Positions 11,218 to 30,600 of a DNA stretch of 64,000 nucleotides are shown here, piece by piece (the stretch's first letter is position 1; each line of letters begins with the position of its first letter). The position numbers were made by a program, and so were the translations under genes. The notes under the pieces are model-generated. The model did no database searches, was not told the origin of the DNA, and was given only the letters and a program-made list of their open reading frames with translations. Source of the stretch: Trissonchulus latispiculum (taxonomy: Eukaryota; Nematoda; Enoplea; Enoplida; Ironidae); assembly GCA_030248195.1 (NCBI GenBank), contig JASAND010023061.1, positions 1 through 64,000 of the forward strand. Direction: 5' to 3'.

Positions 11218-13374
11218 TAAATTCCACTCAAGCTACATTGTGTGGAAGGAAATAGAAACTCCCATATTTAGTCCAATGAGATTTCTCTAGCTACCGTAGT
11301 CAGACTCCTTTTAACTGCCTTCCTGTGTTCTGTGGCATTATAGTCCAAGGAAGCCCTATTAGAACATTTATGACAGTTTTGCTCTGTCGTTTGAGCTGAT
11401 AGCTGATATACGTGTGCCCCTTTTGCTGATTGAAATCATCCTAAGCTTTGTGTTTGCCTCTCTCTCTGCCGAAGCCATACTGTAGGTTCCAGAGACGTAT
11501 TCTGAATTCTGTAAATTTCTAGTCCATGCTCATCTTTGAATCCAAAAGTAAGTTTTCAAAAAGCATGCTTGTAATCTTGAGCACGAGGAAACGTGTATAT
11601 AGAATTAATAAGTACATGCGGTTCAATTTTACCTTTTCATGGTTTAATGAAATTTTTGGAATATGTATAGTATCTATCTATGTATATGGACAAACGTTAA
11701 AATTTTGTCTGTTTCACATCCAGCAGCTCGCCATGCACATTGCTAGTTTATTCTTTATAATAGGAAAGAACCCACTTCTTTGATCTGAACTTTAACTGAA
11801 ATTTTATTAAGAGCTAGATGAGGGCAGTATAATACCATAGTTCTTTCTTCGTCGAAACGCAGTCCTTCCAAATTTGTTTGCGGAATTTCGGAATTTACAA
11901 ACACACACAACTTACAAACAAACTTAACAACAAACATGTTTGATTTTCATTGACTTAGCTGAAAATTTCTAGTCAAGACCTAAAATTTTTGCTAACTTTA
12001 CGCAGAGCTCAGGAAAAAGTGGCAGCCAACATTCAAATAAGTCAGCTGATGCACTTTTGTTCATGACAATTTTAACAAACTGCTTGGGCTATATAGTTTC
12101 GCTAGAAGTTTAACAATTTTATCTGAACTCTACTGAGGAATTTAAAATTTTTTCTAAAATATTTTGAAGCATCAGCGTAAAGCCAGAGCTTTGCACAAAC
12201 TTACGGAAAGTCTGTTTTTTAAAAACGATTTTTGAATTTTTCTACTTGGGACCCCAACTTTCAGGCCCTGATACATGTCTACTGTATTCAGTAAAAACGG
12301 CAGATTAGACCTGCAGTGAGCCCTCAGTCCACCATATACAATAGTATATAGTTTTCTGGTCTTGATCCTGAACTAACGAAATAAAAATCTACTCAGACAC
12401 TAACAGTGTTACTGACGCAGCGTCTTCGATAATACGCTGCTTTAGGGGCCACCCACATCACAACGTTGTTGTTTCGATAGTGTCTTGTGAAATTTTTTCA
12501 GAAACTTAGAATTTGGTTCTCCCATTCACTTTAGGTTATGTGTGCCCCACCAAAGGTTCGCCGTATATAGGCATCCAATATTTCTTTGCGAATTGTGGGC
12601 ACTGAAAGATATGACAAAATAACAGGCACGGGCCTTGGCCTTAGTCAACCAAGCAATACCTAAGTTGCGTTTTACCAAACATGGGCTCGGGCTGGCGATG
12701 CACCAAAAAGTATAGATGTTAGTTTCAGTATGCCAAGAATACCTTAAGCTCTGAACCAAATAGCTTGTAGGTAAGAGTTTAATACTGTACAGGTGCAGTT
12801 AAAATCATGCTATTTTCGTAGGATGCAAATAACGTATATATGTACGCATATATTGTTGATGAGCATTCACATTGCTGATACGATGGAGTAGTAGGGGGTG
12901 ATGAGTCTATTGTATGGTCTTACAGTACATATGTACAACAATGATTTGCCTCAAAATTTTAGAAGGCGGCAGATGTTCCGTCCAAAAAATGTATGAATAG
13001 TCCATATCAATACGAAGCTTTAACGCCCCTTTTCTGCGTGCGTAGTGATACGTTCAATCATTTACGTATAGTACGCAAACGCATATGAATATGCTTTTCT
13101 TTTTATTGTTGGATATTTTTCTTTTGTGGCAAAGTTTTTTCTTGATTATCCTCTAATTGTTTTGGTGCATAATTATTCAAATTGTTGTCGGTTGAGCTAA
13201 ATTCAAACGCGTACCATTTATGTGTAATATACAAACTGCTATGAAATGGACTTGCCTGAATTTTATTACCATGACTGAACATGAATTTCAAGTAAGCTTT
13301 GGATTCTTACAAAGGGTAAACTGTACCAATAAGCAATCTCTCCCCTCCCAATTTTCAGGTTAACTGTCTCTCCG
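11218..13374. other. Upstream flank of LMX1, unassigned
   Basis: No coding exon recognised. Because the first LMX1 exon found starts at a splice acceptor, a non-coding 5' exon and promoter should lie somewhere upstream, plausibly here, but nothing allows them to be placed. Confidence 0.4.
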
Positions 13375-13790
13375 TTGCGAGATAATTTTGCAAAGCTCGA
13401 TTTTTCGATTTCAAAGCTTCGATTTAGAGTTTTCAGGGTCGGAGAACACGCATCTGAAATCCGTTTTCCGATTCAGCTCTTCTTTAGCTCAGTATAAGCT
13501 AAAAGCTTAAGCTTAAGATGTAAGCGTATACTGAGCTAACGAAAAGCTGAATCGGAAAACAAATTTCAGATTCGTGTTCTACGACCCCGAAAACCCTATA
13601 CAGCTTTTCAGCAAAATCGAAGACAAACAATTTTTCGGTTTTCCTTGGTTCCCCCCTTAGAAATCGAAAAAACCTAATTTCGCGAAATCGAAAAATTTTG
13701 CGATATTTGAACTCAGCGTAGTCGAAAACATACCCACAGTAACTTTTAGCTCATTGATCAAGTTTTAAGGATTTTGAGTGGTGGGGGGTT
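13375..13790. repeat. Foldback family F, copy 3
   Basis: The inner arms ACACGCATCTGAAATCCG and CAGATTCGTGTTC meet near 13520. The right outer arm is retained to GGATTTTGAGTGGTGGGGGG; the left outer arm is truncated. Confidence 0.75.
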
Positions 13791-13808
13791 AATCGAGATA
13801 AGACCCTT

Positions 13809-14270
13809 TTTGGACCAAAAATTTTTTGTCTCCAGTTTTGCTTAAAAGTTGGTCATAGGGTAATTCGTCCACGCTGATTTCGAAACTTAAACCGAAATTT
13901 CCGGAAATTACGGATTTCGAGATTGAAAATTTTTCGAATTTTGAATAATTTTGCCGAAAGTGGTCGATATGGTACTCAAATGAAAGAGCTCGTCGAATTG
14001 ATCAGTTTTCCTTGTTACGACATTTTCCTGAAATGCGTCTAGCCAAAGTTACGACCGAAAAACTGAAAATTCGGAAAACCACGAAAACTCGGATTTTGGA
14101 CCAAAAACTTTTTTGTCTCCGATTTTCCTCATAATTGGGTTATAGACTAACTCGATGGTGCTGATTTCGAAACTGAAATTTCTGGAAAATTTACGGATTT
14201 CGTGGTATTTGGCTCGGATAATTGAGATATCTTATTGATAAGAAGGAAAATGCAGCGGCAACCTATCGAT
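13809..14270. repeat. Direct repeat of about 285 bp, 1.6 copies
   Basis: TTTGGACCAAAAA..TTTTTTGTCTCC and GCTGATTTCGAAACT..TACGGATTTCG occur in the same order at 13810-13920 and 14095-14200. No coding frame. Confidence 0.6.
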
Positions 14271-14550
14271 GCCAATTTGCTTCTTCTAATTTCGATTTAG
14301 TATAGCTGCATTCGAAATGTGTTCGATTGCATTTAAGGTCTTTTTCATTTGACCCCACCGCTCCAAAATTTTTATAACTTGACTGTTCAAGCTAAAATTA
14401 TAGGTAGGATGTGTTTTCGACGACGCTGATGTTTAATATAGCAAAATGTTTTATTTCTAGTAAGGATTTTAAGTTTAATTAGTGTCAACGTCGTTGTATT
14501 TTGTGCATAATAATCTGTATATTGTTATAGTATAATTCTTATTTTTTCAG

Positions 14551-21381
<6,831 letters not shown>

Positions 21382-22205
21382 CAATATTTTTGTGTTATCC
21401 AGCCATCGCTGTGATATGCAGAATACATTACTGACATGAGCTGGTCTGAAATTCAGTTGTTTGCAAAAGTTTGATTTCGATAAAGCGTATGCAGTTGTGG
21501 GAAACTTTGTTAGCAACCTTGAGTGAAAGGTATGGTTCAAGTCAAGATATTAATTCTATTCCAGATCTGTTCTGATTTTTCACGTATTCTTTTTGTTGGT
21601 ATGTTTTAACTTTAATCTGCAATGCTCGTCATTTTTGTAGGTGCTTTGATATTGTCATATCTTGCTGTTCTCTTTATATGTAAATATGTATTTATAAAAC
21701 TGCACCTTATTTCTTGTACTTTTCCGTGTGATTATAAATTTGTAACCTATGTGGTTTTCCGTTTAGCGATAAGACCATTTTAGTCTTTTTTACTATTCCA
21801 AAATACTGTGAATTAAAACTCGTTGTCTGGGATGATGATGATAATCTTCCTTGCAATGTAAGATTTTTTGAGAGAAGTTTAGAACTAAGAGAATGTCGTC
21901 GACTTTATTTTGTGTAGTGTGTGCTTCTATTCCAGCAGCTTCTTTGTGTCTGTGTTATTTAATTTTTATGATTACTCGAGCTTAATCTTAGCTGTTATAC
22001 ATGAGTATTGTTTTAGTATATTTTGTCTGCAACTGTTCAGTTCGCTTGCATGAGTCATTTTTAAGTCATTCCATTTGTTTGTTTTCTTGCTTCATTTTAT
22101 TTGTTATTGCAATGCTTTGATTACCGTGGTGCTTTTTTGTTTGGTCACTTTGTCAATCTATGTTTTGTACACTACACAAAATAAATAAAGTGAACTTGAA
22201 TACAA
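21382..22205 (+). other. lmx1 3' untranslated region (probable)
   Basis: AT-rich, with no frame. Two overlapping AATAAA signals near 22180-22189 probably mark the end of the transcript. Confidence 0.6.
22180..22189 (+). promoter_or_regulatory. Poly(A) signals for lmx1
   Basis: AATAAATAAA gives two overlapping AATAAA hexamers about 800 bases after the stop codon, followed by T/G-rich sequence. Confidence 0.6.
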
Positions 22206-23174
22206 TTTGCGTCTTGATGTTTTAAACGACCGTTTCCTCTGTATTTTAACAGTTTGTAAAATGCTGCAGATATTTGTATTTATCTTGCCATCTTCGAATC
22301 TGTTTTGTGATCTTTCATGAGTTCTTGTACTTTGACTGTTTTGTTTGTTTTCTTTGTATGAATTTGATAGTTTTGTTCTTGTAAAATAGGTGAAGACAGG
22401 GTGGTAGAAGTTTTGTATTTTCTTTCAAAATTCAACAAACACGGACAGTTTCTTTGTTCAGTCTTCATAAAGCCCTGCGTTTTTGTTTTTCGAAATCAAA
22501 GCGTTACTTGTTATAAAAACCGAATAGGATTTGCACTGGTTTGCTTTTTATTGCTTTGCTATCTTTTTCTGGTCCGCAGAACAAGCCAAACATGTTTGCT
22601 CCCTTGTCGGTGGTGTGCTTTTGCCCATATCAATACTGGATATGTGTTCTAAAAGATGTTTCCTTCTTGGTGATCCTGGGGTGGAGATGACTGTTTCTTT
22701 TCATGTGCTGTGCAAATTTCGGAAAAATTAGTTCGTACCCAGATGTTTCAGTTAACAGGGAAATATATTGGAAATACAATACCTATTCTTCCCATAATGT
22801 ATAAGGGGAAACCAAGGTAGTATGCGATAGCTTTGTCGTCGAGTTTGCCATATATAAGCTGGAGTTAGACGTGATGGTTGGATAGGGATAGGACGTGTGG
22901 GATGGGATTGTTGTGGACAATGTTGGCATCTGTTCTGTGTTTTCCTGACTATTATTAGTTCAGTATTGGCTTTAACATTTAGCTCTGCATTACGTTAGTG
23001 ACAAGGAATAATATAAACAATCTTGGAAGTTTTTGTGAAATAGAATCCGCCTTGCGTCCTTGCGGTATCCTGATCGCCGACTGAGCTTAGTTCTAAAAAG
23101 GGACAAGAGTACGTATTAGGTCTACGTATATAAAGTGTACTGGTGATACTTCCGCTTACGGTCACCTGTGTCTA
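22206..23174. other. Intergenic, unassigned
   Basis: No gene or repeat recognised between the lmx1 poly(A) signal and the next foldback element. Confidence 0.5.
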
Positions 23175-23690
23175 AAATTAGCAGAACTTACCGATTGATA
23201 TAAAATTTGGTAAGAGTGCATGCATTTTAACACATTTGTGTTCGACCTGTAACAAAAATTTTAAATTTCAAAAAATTTAAATTTTTAAGTTTTTAAAGGA
23301 TGGACCCAGTTTTGAACAAAAAACTTTTTCGTCTCTGATTTTGCTGAAAGTTGTTTAGAGCGGTTTGCAGGGTCGCTGAGCATTAATGTGAAAACTGTTT
23401 TACGATCCAGCTTTTCCTTCACTCTGTATAAGCTATGTGAAGAGACATAAGCGTAACTTCTAAATTTTCCTCTAGCTAGCTAACAAAAAGCTGAATCGAA
23501 AAACGGTTTTCGTATTCGTTTTCAGCGGCCCTGAAAACCCCTATATATACAACTTTACAGCAAAATCGGAAACGTAATTCTTTTGGTTCTGCTTCGTTTG
23601 AACAACTTAAAAATTTCAAATTTTTGTTACAGATCGATCAGTTACGTTTTGCGGTTTTCAGACCCAGGTGTGCGAATCGAGAAGAATCAT
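23175..23690. repeat. Foldback family F, copy 4
   Basis: The inner arms TTTTACGATCCAGCTTTTCC and AAAAAGCTGAATCGAAAAAC flank a centre near 23455. GGGTCGCTGAGCATTAATG on the left answers CGTTTTCAGCGGCCC on the right. This is the most diverged of the four copies. Confidence 0.65.
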
Positions 23691-24731
23691 CAGTGCACTT
23701 CCATACGGGATTCGATTTTTCTGTTGCGTATTTTGCCAATGTCAGCTTTAATTTGCTTTTTTCACAGTGTGCATATTGTTGTTGGTCAAGGTTCAGTCAC
23801 TTCTTTATTCTTTTAAATGTTATGTTTGTATCTTATTTTCCAAACGGTTGTTCAATTTTAAGTTATGTGGCAGTGTATATATAATAATATGTATTGGAAA
23901 AAAATGTCAAAAGTTTAACGTTTGCTATCAATGTATAGGAGCGATTTGTGCATACTTACGATGTCCGTATAGGCAGTTCGAGTAGTGTTTAAACTATACA
24001 ATGTGCTTAGGTGAGAGGTGAGCTTGGGGTATTCCTCAGCCTGCCCGAGCCTTGAGCTCCCTTATCCTGGCGGGATTCTGTTTTTGAAAAAAACTGGAAA
24101 AATGCTAGCCGGTTCACACCAGCCTCCAAAAGCCGCCCCCAGTACATATCTAGATTTTAGACTCTACTAACGCATAAACCAAATTGTGGTACCATAACCG
24201 TAACCATTTATAACCAACGCTACGACATTAGTAGAATCTTGTTAAACGCTGATTAGGTTGGATAAAATCACCTGCTTCAAAAATCGGTAAAATTTGCAGC
24301 ATGATGGCTGATAATGAATTGGCTTTCTAAAATGCAACGAAGCAACAGAATAATGGTACCTAAACAAACGATATTGGTAAAGAAACCATAGGTTAACGCG
24401 TGGGACGTCTGGTAGGGTCCAAGCCGCCTGCACCTGTACAAAGTACAAGCCCTACCGCCGTCGGGGACAAAGAAGAGTAACAAAAGATGGCCAAGGAGTA
24501 AGCAAAAATAGCCGGAAAATTATTTTGTACACTAAAATTTTTAAAAATTACCGGCCTCGCTTGAGTTTTTTGCTAACATATTTAATTTTTCTTGAAAGTC
24601 TCGCGAAATTTTGAAATTTTTTCTAAAAATTGACTTTTCTAAAAATTGAAGCTTTTGTTGCTAATTTTAAGAAAAAATATTTTAATAAAGTAAGCTTAAT
24701 TTTTCGAAAAATTTCACAAATTTATTCTTGA
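23691..24731. other. Intergenic, unassigned
   Basis: No gene, RNA or clear element recognised. Short frames at 24242-24483 have no recognisable domain. Confidence 0.5.
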
Positions 24732-24739
24732 GGTGCAAG

Positions 24740-25232
24740 TAGTGATGTTTCAGTCACTGAAACTGAAACTGAAACTATTTTGAGAAGAGTCCTGAAACTG
24801 AAACTGAAACTGGAACATTTTTAGGCAGCCGACTGAAACTGAATCTGAAACTGAAACTATATATATTGGGTAAAAGACAGAAACTCGGACTGAAACTAGT
24901 TTCGGTCTTTCCTTAAATCTTGAAATTTTTAAGATTTTGAGCTTCGATTCTGTTAACATTGCTGTAAGAGAGGCTGAATAAACATTAAATTGTGCTTTTA
25001 TTAACTCAGAGAGCTGAAAACCGTTGTTTTTAAAGCGAACTGAAACCGAAACTGAAACTCCGACTGAAACTAAAACTGCAACTGAAATTATTTTACGTTG
25101 TCGACTGGAACTTAAACTGAAACTGAAACTATTTTGGTCCGCCGACTGAAACTGAAACTGAAACTGAAATTATTTCGAACCACCGACTGAAACTGAAACT
25201 GAAAACTAAAATCGGCTACTGAAACAACACTA
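24740..25232. mobile_element. hAT-like non-autonomous element with (GTTTCA)n interior, copy 1
   Basis: Terminal inverted repeats TAGTGATGTTTCAGT and ACTGAAACAACACTA, flanked by a perfect 8-bp duplication GGTGCAAG (24732-24739 and 25233-25240). The TAGTG start and 8-bp duplication are typical of hAT transposons. The interior is rich in GAAACT hexamer repeats on one strand, separated by ~25-40 bp of other sequence. No transposase. Relatives lie at 37459, 44728 and 45625. Confidence 0.9.
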
Positions 25233-25240
25233 GGTGCAAG

Positions 25241-26127
25241 CCTCCTGAAAATTTTAGTTCACGGCACAAGCCCCAAAATTTTTTGAGGACAAGCCCCCAA
25301 GACCCGACCCTATGTTAGTGTATGAAAAAAACAATGGTAAAAATTGACAGAGTTGCCTGCGGCGGGGCCGTCGATTGCATGGGCTTGGGCCAGGACAAGA
25401 GGGTAGCCTTTAAGGATATCGTGAAAAGAATTCCTGGTTTAATTCCTGCAAGTTAAGTAGGTTAAGAATTCCTGTATATCGTGATCTCTGGTCGCATCAC
25501 TACAAATATAGGTTTAATGTTATTTTTTTGTATTCCACGACAAAAAAGAATACGTGGGACTACGGAATACTAAACAAGCTGCCGCCTTCTTCAGAATGGC
25601 AAAACTTATGTAATTTGTTGTGCACATGCATCTTGTCGTGATACCTACATTCTGCAGTCATGCTAGAAGCAAATAACGTAACGTACATATTTTACCATTG
25701 ACATATCCGCTAAATATTCCACTTTTTCTAGAGAATGTGTCGTTAATGTTTCTTAAAGGATTCCTTCGTCCAGAATTCTTTGAGTTTGTGAATTTTTATT
25801 CAATGTTGTAATCTACACTCTTTCAGTGAAAAAGGGATAAAGAAGAGTTAACAACCTGAGGTGAATGAAACCACGTCCAGTTGGGCATATAGTTTGACAG
25901 TATTTACAGAGTGCATAATTAAGTGGAGTGAAAAAATAATGTTCAGCATCGATTTTAAATGGTGTTGTTGGCCACTCGGCCATGATAGTACCAAACCGGT
26001 CCGGTCTATTATGAGCCGCCCACCTCCTCCTTCCGGTCGATTTCCAGGTTTCTCACCTGAGCGGACCAGCCTGTTCCGGGATGGTGTTGAAATTCAGCAA
26101 AGAAACATCACAAGTTCGATGGCTTTA
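25241..26127. other. Intergenic, unassigned
   Basis: No domain-bearing frame. The 128-codon frame from 25861 has no recognisable motif and runs into the repeat at 26128. The missing first exon of the vWA gene should lie somewhere before 27504 but could not be placed. Confidence 0.45.
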
Positions 26128-27035
26128 AGTACACAGGCTGTCGCGTGTCGCAAGTCGTATGTCGCATATCGCCTAAAGGATTTGCGGTATTGTGCGTGTC
26201 GCTTGTCGCAGCGACTGATGTGTTCACAGGCTGGTGTCCTGTCGTAGAATATTTCAGCGCAACCTTAGCTAGAGCAAAGATTTTATTGACTAGAGGCACG
26301 CGACACGCGACAAAAGTTAAAACATTTTCAACTCCTTACGACAATTTGTCTTACGTGCTTATGTCCCTACGATTTACAATTTGTCGCACGATACTAAGAG
26401 TTTGGGGGCCGTTTTCCTGCGGGCCGATTTTTCCGGACCGTGCCCGGCCCGCAGCCCGCACTTCGTGACCTTGGCCTGCATCATCCCATCCCGGCCCGCA
26501 GGTAGACGCACGCTGAAAATCTGGCCCACACGTACCCGCACAAAAACATTGCTCCCATAAAAAACCTGAGCACAAAATGTATTTTAAGGGTAAAAAAAGT
26601 CTCTACAAAGCAGTATGAGAAAGTTAGAGAGAGTTAAAGTTTGAAGTAAATAACAGTCGGAATGAGATTGACCAACTCGTTCAAACGCCGTTTCTTGCTT
26701 GTTGCTGGGCTTGTCATTGTAATTTATGCAGTAATAAATACCCAGAGGTAAAGGGTTTAAGCCGATGTATTTGCCGTGCCATAGTCTATTGTCATCCTAT
26801 GTGTAGGCAAACTATCCAAAAATCGGCCCGCGCGGGCCGTGCGGGTAGAAAAATTCGCCCGCCCTGCTCCGTCCCGCAGGTACCCGCGGCTACCGCGGCC
26901 CGGATACAACTCTGACGACACTTTTGTCGCCACAAGCTGTGAGCCTGTGAACACTGTCGCGACAAGCGACACGCGACATATATACGTCTCTGCGACACGC
27001 GGTACGCGACATACGACTGAGCATGTGAGCCGGCC
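26128..27035. mobile_element. Foldback element with GTCGC words and GC-rich inner arms
   Basis: The left arm (CACAGGCTGTCGCGTGTCGC, then GTTCACAGGCTG) is the reverse complement of the right arm (26925-27035: GAGCCTGTGAACACTGTCGC, GCGACACGCGGTACGCGAC). An inner inverted pair of CGGCCCGC-rich segments lies at about 26400-26490 and 26820-26910. Both strands show frames here, all artefacts of repetition. Confidence 0.65.
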
Positions 27036-27503
27036 TTTATTACTTATGTACATTTCGAACTAAATATTGGAGACGTAAAGAGCCGAATTTCGAACTAAAT
27101 ATTGGAGACATAAGGAGTTGAGTGAGACTCACTATCACAGCCACTACTGTCTTAAGAAAAGTTCCCTTCCTTCCTGCAGTTGACAAATAATAGCTACATA
27201 AAGTTTCTGCAATGACAACGCTTAATATGCAAATTAGTTTTAATCCATATCACACTCAATTTAATAGACGAATGTGTTTATTGACGGAAGGCGGGTATCG
27301 CGATGAAGAAGGTGATACCTATTTTAGTTTATAATCAACTTGTGTAGCTTTAGTATATATATTCCATTTCTTATGTAGAATCAAAGTCAAGAGTGCAGGT
27401 TTCATTTTTTAATATTTAGTCGTCTTATATTGCATTAAAAATATATGTGGATTCATACTGCATTAAAAGTATTTGTTGATTCATATATTTCATGCATTTT
27501 TAG
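27036..27503. other. Upstream of the vWA gene exon, unassigned
   Basis: AT-rich sequence ending in the acceptor CATTTTTAG. The start codon exon of the downstream gene must lie upstream of 27504, but no convincing signal-peptide start was found. Confidence 0.4.
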
Positions 27504-27650
27504 GTTGCTTGTTTGGTATTGTTTGTCTGTTGTCTATTGCCTGTTTCGACAGAAACAGTTGTCGATCAGGAATCGTGCAAACAGCAAGCAAGTGATATTG
27601 TAATCGTCCTGGATGGCTCCTCCAGTGTTGGCAAAGACAACTTCCGTAGG
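27504..27650 (+). CDS. vWA gene exon: signal peptide end and first vWA strand
   Basis: An in-frame TAG overlaps the acceptor, so the exon begins at the splice. It encodes VACLVLFVCCLLPVSTETVV, a short Cys-containing segment, then DIVIVLDGSSSVGKDNF with the DxSxS metal-binding motif. Donor GTATGA, phase 0. Confidence 0.9.
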
Positions 27651-30600
27651 GTATGAATTATTTTGCATTTTGGCAAGTTCAACCATCAAAAATCAATACT
27701 CAATTCGCCAGTCTACATCTTCGTCATGTTTATTTGATTTTTCTGCATCTGCTTGGGCCTTGAGATTAGAGAATCTAAGGGCCTATTTTTTAAAGATTAA
27801 AATGGTCGGATTTATTTCTGTAATGCTGGATTAAACGGAATAAATATATTAAAATAAACTCGTTTAATCCGACCAATTTCAATCCGCGGATTAAACGAGT
27901 TGGTTTTAATCCATTTAATCCGCAATTAAAGAAACAGCTATTAAAAATTTCAATCTGCCAACTTTTAATTCGTTTATGGCGTGACTGCACGAGGATTAAA
28001 AGCTAGTTGAAAATGAAGGAGGCAAATTAAACGGATTAAAATATCTTTAAAGAAACAGCGAATACACAGGTCGGATTAAAATTAACTCTACCATTTTTTA
28101 ATCCGAAGTGTGAATAAAGAAATGGGATTACATTAAGATTTTATTCCTAGGTGCATTAAAGAAATCGGTTTAAATTTAATCGGTTTAACTCGTTTAAGGG
28201 GGGGGGGTCGCTTTGGGTCAAAATTGATAGACACGGATTTCGCTCATTTTCACACACAATATAGGTACATATGTTCTCAAAAACAAGACAAAACACTAGA
28301 GTTCAAAATCAAACTCTGGCAGAGATATACAGCTATGTATAAAGTTGGAAAACTTGAAAATCATTGTGATTTGCCCTCCAAGGTCATGTTCAGACAGAAC
28401 GACAGCGAAATTTGGGCCAACTAATACTGCAAATTAATTTTTTAGGTTGGCTAATATTTTAATGCTAAAACAACTCCGGCATATCCAGCCAGTCGTTCAC
28501 AGTACATTCTTCAATTGTGAACTGAGCCTTTTTCATCTACACTGTGCCCTGAAAGTTTTAACTTGCTCTAACTTTCAGATTTCTGACACATAGTTCTATT
28601 AGAAAAGTTGTTCAGCTCGTCAGTAGCTAACGAATGATACCCAATTTGTCTATTTTGGGAATTTCAAAAATTGACTTTTGTGACCTATAAGAGATCAAAG
28701 GAGCCGACACGACAGAAAAGTTCTACCTTGAAGCATTTGCCTTTACCATAATGTCTGGCAGCAAGAGTATATAATAGTAAGAGTGTGACACTCTTACACT
28801 AGCATGAACAAATCATGCTAGGTATGCTCGGTGCGTTAACTCGGGACCCCCCCCCCGGAACTTCCGGGGGGGGGGGTCCCACTTTGCACAATCTACACGC
28901 TTTCATATAAGCGTGTGTCTGCTCGCTGATTGGCCCGTTAGCCTAAGGCTTACAGTAGGCATTTTATTAGTAATTTTTAATTAATTAATAATAACTTTAA
29001 TTAGGTTAATGCAATTAAAAACTAATTCGACAACTTTGTAGCATTTTTTCTGCTCTTTCCAACGATATAGAAATTGTTGCAGATTACATTCCTTCGAATT
29101 TTTGTATTATGCAACAATTTTTATATCATTGAAAAGAGCAGAAAAAATGCTACAAAGTTGTCGAGTTAGTTTTTTAATTGCATTAACCTGATTAAAATTA
29201 TTATTAATTAATGAAAAATTACTAATAAAATGCCTACTGTAAGCCTTAGGCTAATGGGCCAATCAACGAGCAGACACACGCTTATATGAAAGCGTGTAGA
29301 TTGTGCAAAGTGGGACCCCCCCGGAAGTGCCGGGGGGGGGGTCCCGAGTTAACGCACCGAGCATACCTAGCATGATTTGTTCATGCTAGTGTAAGAGTGT
29401 CACACTCTTACTATTATACACTCTTGCTGGCAGGCATTGAGAGTTTTATGTGCCAAGAAAAATGATGATTTTTGGCAAAATTAGCAGATTTTGTGGCAAG
29501 TTTTTTGAGAGCACTACAAACAGTAGAAATTTGCAAAAACTGTCATAAGAATTCTGTGTATGCGTAGAGTGCAACTATCTATAAGCGATTTCTGTAGCTA
29601 TTGCCAATCGTGCAGGAGAGGCGAAAATGTTTTGCTGGTCCTGTTTTCGTGGTACAATGCACTAATTTTCCGAAATTTTGACTTTGAAAAATCGGCAAAA
29701 ATCCGACACTCAACAGAATTGTTCCAGAAGAGTTATTTGCACTCTCTGGTAAGTCCTTAACATGTACAACAAGGTTGCAGCGCTGTATCTTGCATACAGC
29801 GAAAAATTTTTCTGCCACAAACTTTTTAACCTAACTTTTTCATTTTCCTATGTTTAACACATGCCGAGGCCACCTTTGAAGGGCTCTACAGAACGATTGA
29901 AGCAATATTACGCAAAACGCACTTGTCTTGTTTTGAGGACCCGTTATGACTACAAAATATGTGAAAATGAGCAAAATCGGAGATGGTCGAAAAATCGGCC
30001 AAAGAGCGACCCCCCTTAACTCGGATTAATTTTATCCCCTTTAATCCGAAGTGCTATTTCTTTGATGCGGATTAATTTTAATCTAATCCGTTTAATCTTT
30101 AAAGAAATAGGGCCTAAGAAATTTCTTACGCTTGACTGAAATTGAGCCTTTCCTCAGTCTGCATATATATATATTTGTTTTATTGTTTTTAATTTTTTCA
30201 CTTAAAACTGCTCTGATTTCAGGCTCTCATGTGGATCAAGTTGCTGTTGATGAGTTTCCAGTTTGGACCGAACGATTCTCACTTTTCTCTGGTACAATTT
30301 GCTACCCGGAACCAGCTGGAACTTCCGTGGACTTCGGACGAAGCCGTAATTTCCAACCGTTTGAATGAAATTCAACATTTGGAAGGTGGAACGTTTGCAG
30401 CTGAGTGAGTTTTTTGGACTCGACTGATTGGGATTGAATAAGCTAAAAACCAACATTGATAAATTATGTAATTATATATTAATGCATCTATGCAATTATT
30501 AATACATTATGTAATTAATTATGCATCTTATTAAATCCAATGTTGGGGTTAACTGGTATACCTTGCGGTACTACCTACCTACCGCATTCACACTTAGGTA

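Larger units (their letters stand above)
27779..30114. mobile_element. TAA-flanked Harbinger-like element, outer layer of a three-level nest
   Basis: The ends GGGCCTATTTTTTAAAGA and TCTTTAAAGAAATAGGGCC are inverted repeats flanked by TAA on both sides (27776-27778, 30115-30117). The interior has repeated TTTAATCCG words in both orientations. A 3-bp TAA duplication fits PIF/Harbinger. It fills nearly the whole of intron 1 of the vWA gene; without it that intron would be about 0.23 kb. A second element is inserted at 28194. Confidence 0.8.

Noticed and set aside
12526..12759. 77-codon minus frame near 12.6 kb
   Set aside because: No domain, signal or exon context; kept as unassigned flank.
25861..26247. 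128-codon frame as a separate gene or first exon of the vWA gene
   Set aside because: No signal peptide or domain, runs into an inverted repeat, and no convincing splice to 27504.
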